Notes under the pieces: model-generated
What the model saw: only the letters and a program-made list of their open reading frames with translations
The model's database searches: none
Told to the model about the DNA's origin: nothing
In this document: one piece after another, positions 32,262-34,336 of the stretch
Layout of the letters: every line of letters starts with the position of its first letter
Position numbering within the stretch: the stretch's first letter is position 1
Position numbers and translations under genes: made by a program
Assembly (NCBI GenBank): GCA_002722955.1
Contig: PBMZ01000173.1
Location: 1 to 34,336 of the forward strand
DNA from: Planctomycetaceae bacterium
Lineage (GTDB): Bacteria; Planctomycetota; Planctomycetia; Planctomycetales; Planctomycetaceae
Length of the DNA stretch: 34,336 nucleotides
Reading direction: 5' to 3'

Positions 32262-33269
32262 ATGCAAAAATCGTTCGACGAAAAGCTTCAAAAGATTCTT
32301 GCCAACCCCAATTGCAACGAGTTCATTATCGCCGATGCTAAAGACGGCGACATGGGCTTCGGCATCCCCGCGCCGGGGCCGAATTTTGCCAAAGACCGAC
32401 ATCGTTACAAAACGATCGAACAATATCGTCAAGCAATGCGGGACCTCGTCAATGAGGGCGACGTCGACATCATGCTGATGAGCGCCAGCACAAGCGAGCA
32501 GTTGACGATCAAAGAACGACTGTTTGAGGGCACGGCCGTAACGCCCGCCGTCCGGGCAAACGACACAACAGATATCTGGTGTGGCTTGAGTGGTGATTAC
32601 AGCGGGCAACCTTCGTTACCTTTTCGAACAGCTACAATCGATCACATACAGACGGGCAAGTACCCAGGCAATCCTGATGAACCTCACATCGGTGCGAACT
32701 TGGGTTTGTACTCGATCACGTTTATGAATGATGCAGAGTTGGACCGAAGGTCACTGTCAGCGTATCGCGAGTTTCGCTTGGAAGCCGAGCAGAAGCAGTT
32801 TCGCCACTTCCTGGAAGTCTTCATCCCCGAGTCGTTTGGCGATCGAACGCCCAATGATGTACCAAGCTTCGTGAACGATTGCATCGCGCGATGCTTGGGA
32901 GGAGTCACCGAATCAGCGCGGCCGCTGTTTCTTAAGATTCCGTATATGGGAGCGGAAGCCATGCAAGCTCTGTGTCGATACGACCCCACGGTTGTCGTCG
33001 GTATTCTGGGAGGCTCGTCAGGGACGACCTGCGATGCGTTTCATTTGTTGGCAGAAGCAAAAAGTAATGGGGCTCGCGTCTCATTATTTGGTCGACGCAT
33101 CAACAATGCCGATCACCAACTATCGTTTGTGAAATGGTTGCGAGCAGTCGCCGACGGCAAAGAGGCACCAGCATCAGCGGTGGAGAAATATCACGCGGAC
33201 TTGGAAAGCTTCGAGATCAAGCCGCAACGGCCACTGGAAGAAGATATCAAGCTGACTCAATTCGATTGA
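32262..33269 (+). CDS. Class I aldolase-like TIM-barrel protein
   Basis: A 335-residue protein that reads as a beta/alpha barrel of the class I aldolase superfamily. The start has IIADAKDGDMGFG, strand-like EGDVDIMLMSA follows, and PLFLKIPYMGAEAM offers a candidate Schiff-base Lys225. VVVGILGGSSGTTCDAFHLL (~244-263) and ARVSLFGRRINNAD (~271) resemble the phosphate-binding strands 7 and 8. It is longer than DeoC but similar in size to LacD-type enzymes. The substrate is unknown. It is divergent from the AroE-like gene, so a shared regulatory region of ~175 bases lies between them. Confidence 0.65.
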   Translation: MQKSFDEKLQKILANPNCNEFIIADAKDGDMGFGIPAPGPNFAKDRHRYKTIEQYRQAMRDLVNEGDVDIMLMSASTSEQLTIKERLFEGTAVTPAVRANDTTDIWCGLSGDYSGQPSLPFRTATIDHIQTGKYPGNPDEPHIGANLGLYSITFMNDAELDRRSLSAYREFRLEAEQKQFRHFLEVFIPESFGDRTPNDVPSFVNDCIARCLGGVTESARPLFLKIPYMGAEAMQALCRYDPTVVVGILGGSSGTTCDAFHLLAEAKSNGARVSLFGRRINNADHQLSFVKWLRAVADGKEAPASAVEKYHADLESFEIKPQRPLEEDIKLTQFD

Positions 33270-33285
33270 GGCGATGGAGCAAAGA

Positions 33286-33912
33286 TTAAGAGTTGACTGC
33301 TTCCAAACCTGCTGCAAGATTCATTCGAATCAGGTGAGGAACGCTGCGAGCCTCCATCTTTTTCATGATCTTTGCGCGATGTGCTTCAACAGTCTTGAAG
33401 CTCACATCCAGCTCATTAGCAATCTCTTTGCTCGACATGCCCTCGACGACAAGCTCCATCACTTCCAACTCGCGCCGCGTTAGTTGTTCAGCACGTTGAG
33501 CAAAGTGTTGTTTTTCCACGTGGTGTCGGTGTTGCTCGACATCGTCGTTGATTGCCTTTTGAACTTGATCCAAAAGGGTTTGGTCGCTGAAGGGCTTCTC
33601 GAAAAAGTCGAGTGCGCCGGCCTTCATTGCTCGAACAGCCATTGGAACATCACCAAAGGCAGTAATGACAATCACGGGGATATTGAGATTCCGCTCGCGC
33701 AATTGCTCTTGAAGCTCAAGCCCACTCATGCCTGGCATGCGGACATCTAAGACCACGCAACCGGGGATCTGTGGATCATAGTCATCAAAAAACTGATTCG
33801 CAGACTCGAACGTCACTGCATTGACACCAACCGACTCGATCAGAAAGTGCAACGACTTTCTAAAAGTTGGGTCGTCATCGACGATGAATACTGTCGGTTC
33901 AAAGCTGCTCAC
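33286..33912 (-). CDS. FixJ/TodT-type response regulator
   Basis: A 208-residue two-component response regulator. The GTG at 33912 is chosen because TGAGGTGG ends 6 bases before it and the receiver domain begins right away (SSFEPTVFIVDDDPTFRKSL). The acceptor Asp is in VVLDVRMPG, with ITAFGD and FFEKPF completing the receiver. The LuxR-type helix-turn-helix follows: LTRRELEVMELVVEGMSSKE, IANELDVSFKTVEAHRAKIM. Family members are usually phosphorylated by a PAS-containing sensor kinase; none is next to it here. The same frame is open for another 104 codons upstream but lacks homology-like sequence. Confidence 0.9.
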   Translation of the reverse strand: MSSFEPTVFIVDDDPTFRKSLHFLIESVGVNAVTFESANQFFDDYDPQIPGCVVLDVRMPGMSGLELQEQLRERNLNIPVIVITAFGDVPMAVRAMKAGALDFFEKPFSDQTLLDQVQKAINDDVEQHRHHVEKQHFAQRAEQLTRRELEVMELVVEGMSSKEIANELDVSFKTVEAHRAKIMKKMEARSVPHLIRMNLAAGLEAVNS

Positions 33913-34306
33913 GCTCAACCACCTCAGTGCGTAAACTTGCTGGAGTGAGTAGCCGGTAGTTTCAGTGGTGCATGGAAAACACATCCCTTTGATGTGCTTT
34001 TTGCCCGCGCGTCCCAAGCCCGACGCGTTTAGAAAGTCACTCGGCTTCATGACCGAGAAAGAATTGCCGGTGAACCCCAGATTTCGTGCCACGTAGGAAC
34101 CTTCTCGAAAAAGAAAATAAAACCCCTTACTTGTATTCCTTTCTCCGGATCGAATCCCGCATTTTTGCTCTGAGTTGGATCGGAATAACGGGGCTATCAA
34201 TAAATGCATCCGGTATGTCACCATTCTGTACCAGTTCTCTGGCCTTACCCAAGATTGGTGGACAGTGAATCTCCTTATGTCATGATAGTCTGACAGGAGA
34301 GGAACT
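33913..34306. other. Intergenic region upstream of the regulator, possible IS left end
   Basis: About 390 bases between the response regulator and a transposase-like start. No convincing gene is seen. The part nearest the transposase (TGTACC at 34227, then GATTGGTGGACAGTG at ~34253) looks like the left end of an IS3-type element, though only one end is in view. The remainder probably holds the regulator's promoter. Confidence 0.35.
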
Positions 34307-34336
34307 ATGAGCAGGCGTCGAACTTTTTCTCGGGAA
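34307..34336 (+). CDS. Start of IS3-family transposase OrfA (partial, cut by window)
   Basis: The last 30 bases read MSRRRTFSRE from an ATG preceded by GGAGAGGAACT, a strong ribosome site. This N-terminus matches the usual opening of IS3-family OrfA proteins, which begin with a basic segment then TFS.EFK. Only ten codons are in view, so the call rests on that short phrase and on the IS-like bases just upstream. Confidence 0.5.
   Translation, partial: MSRRRTFSRE

Noticed and set aside
34080..34100. TGGCACGAAATCTGGG on the minus strand as a sigma-54 promoter
   Set aside because: The -24 part matches but the -12 GC is replaced by GG, so the match is not convincing.
33913..34224. 104-codon N-terminal extension of the response regulator
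   Set aside because: The sequence has no domain and a good ribosome site precedes the GTG at 33912, where the receiver begins.

Overview
The window looks like chromosomal DNA of a planctomycete, probably of the Pirellula/Rhodopirellula type. The evidence is lineage-typical protein families: a large haem c protein with DUF1549 (PSD1 group), a DUF1559 prepilin with the C-terminal HX9DG motif, a zinc-ribbon Ser/Thr kinase with ankyrin repeats, and a proline-rich outer-membrane barrel protein. No rRNA, tRNA or CRISPR array was seen. The right edge enters what looks like an IS3-type insertion sequence.

Layout. Positions 1-2460 (minus) hold most of a DUF1549 cytochrome protein, divergent from a secreted calcineurin-type phosphoesterase (2759-4345, plus); a striking double palindrome lies between them. 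Positions 4573-12063 (plus) form a tightly packed, translationally coupled operon for a type II secretion/type IV pilus-like machine: one short GspE-type ATPase, three different GspF-like platform proteins, three minor-pilin-like proteins resembling a GspI/J/K tip trio, then a DUF1559 prepilin. Positions 12104-17778 (minus) are a flagellar block in transcription order flhA, flhF, flhG, fliA. Positions 17995-21960 (minus) hold an enolase-superfamily enzyme, a small ribbon-helix-helix-like protein overlapping an HNH nuclease, and a PAS-GAF-receiver protein whose middle resembles a degenerate histidine-kinase dimerisation domain.

Positions 22225-23514 (plus) encode a secreted CE15-like glucuronoyl esterase. 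The facing gene, 23539-25916 (minus), reads as one zinc-ribbon/kinase/transmembrane/ankyrin protein only if three single-base A-run indels are corrected. After it come an outer-membrane barrel (26387-27802), a small lipoprotein, a SIS-domain sugar-phosphate isomerase, and a plus-strand group of a 78-aa protein, a TatD-like (EboB-like) hydrolase, a 40-aa coupled mini-ORF and a membrane-anchored thioredoxin. The end holds an atypical AroE-like enzyme, a class I aldolase-like barrel protein, a FixJ-type response regulator and the first codons of a transposase.

The most notable items are the compact three-GspF pilus-like operon, two families of intergenic palindromic repeats (one with compensatory base changes, one at three or more loci with a shared ACTCTCCGAGT core), and the triply frameshifted kinase. 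All functional calls come from reading motifs; no database search was run.
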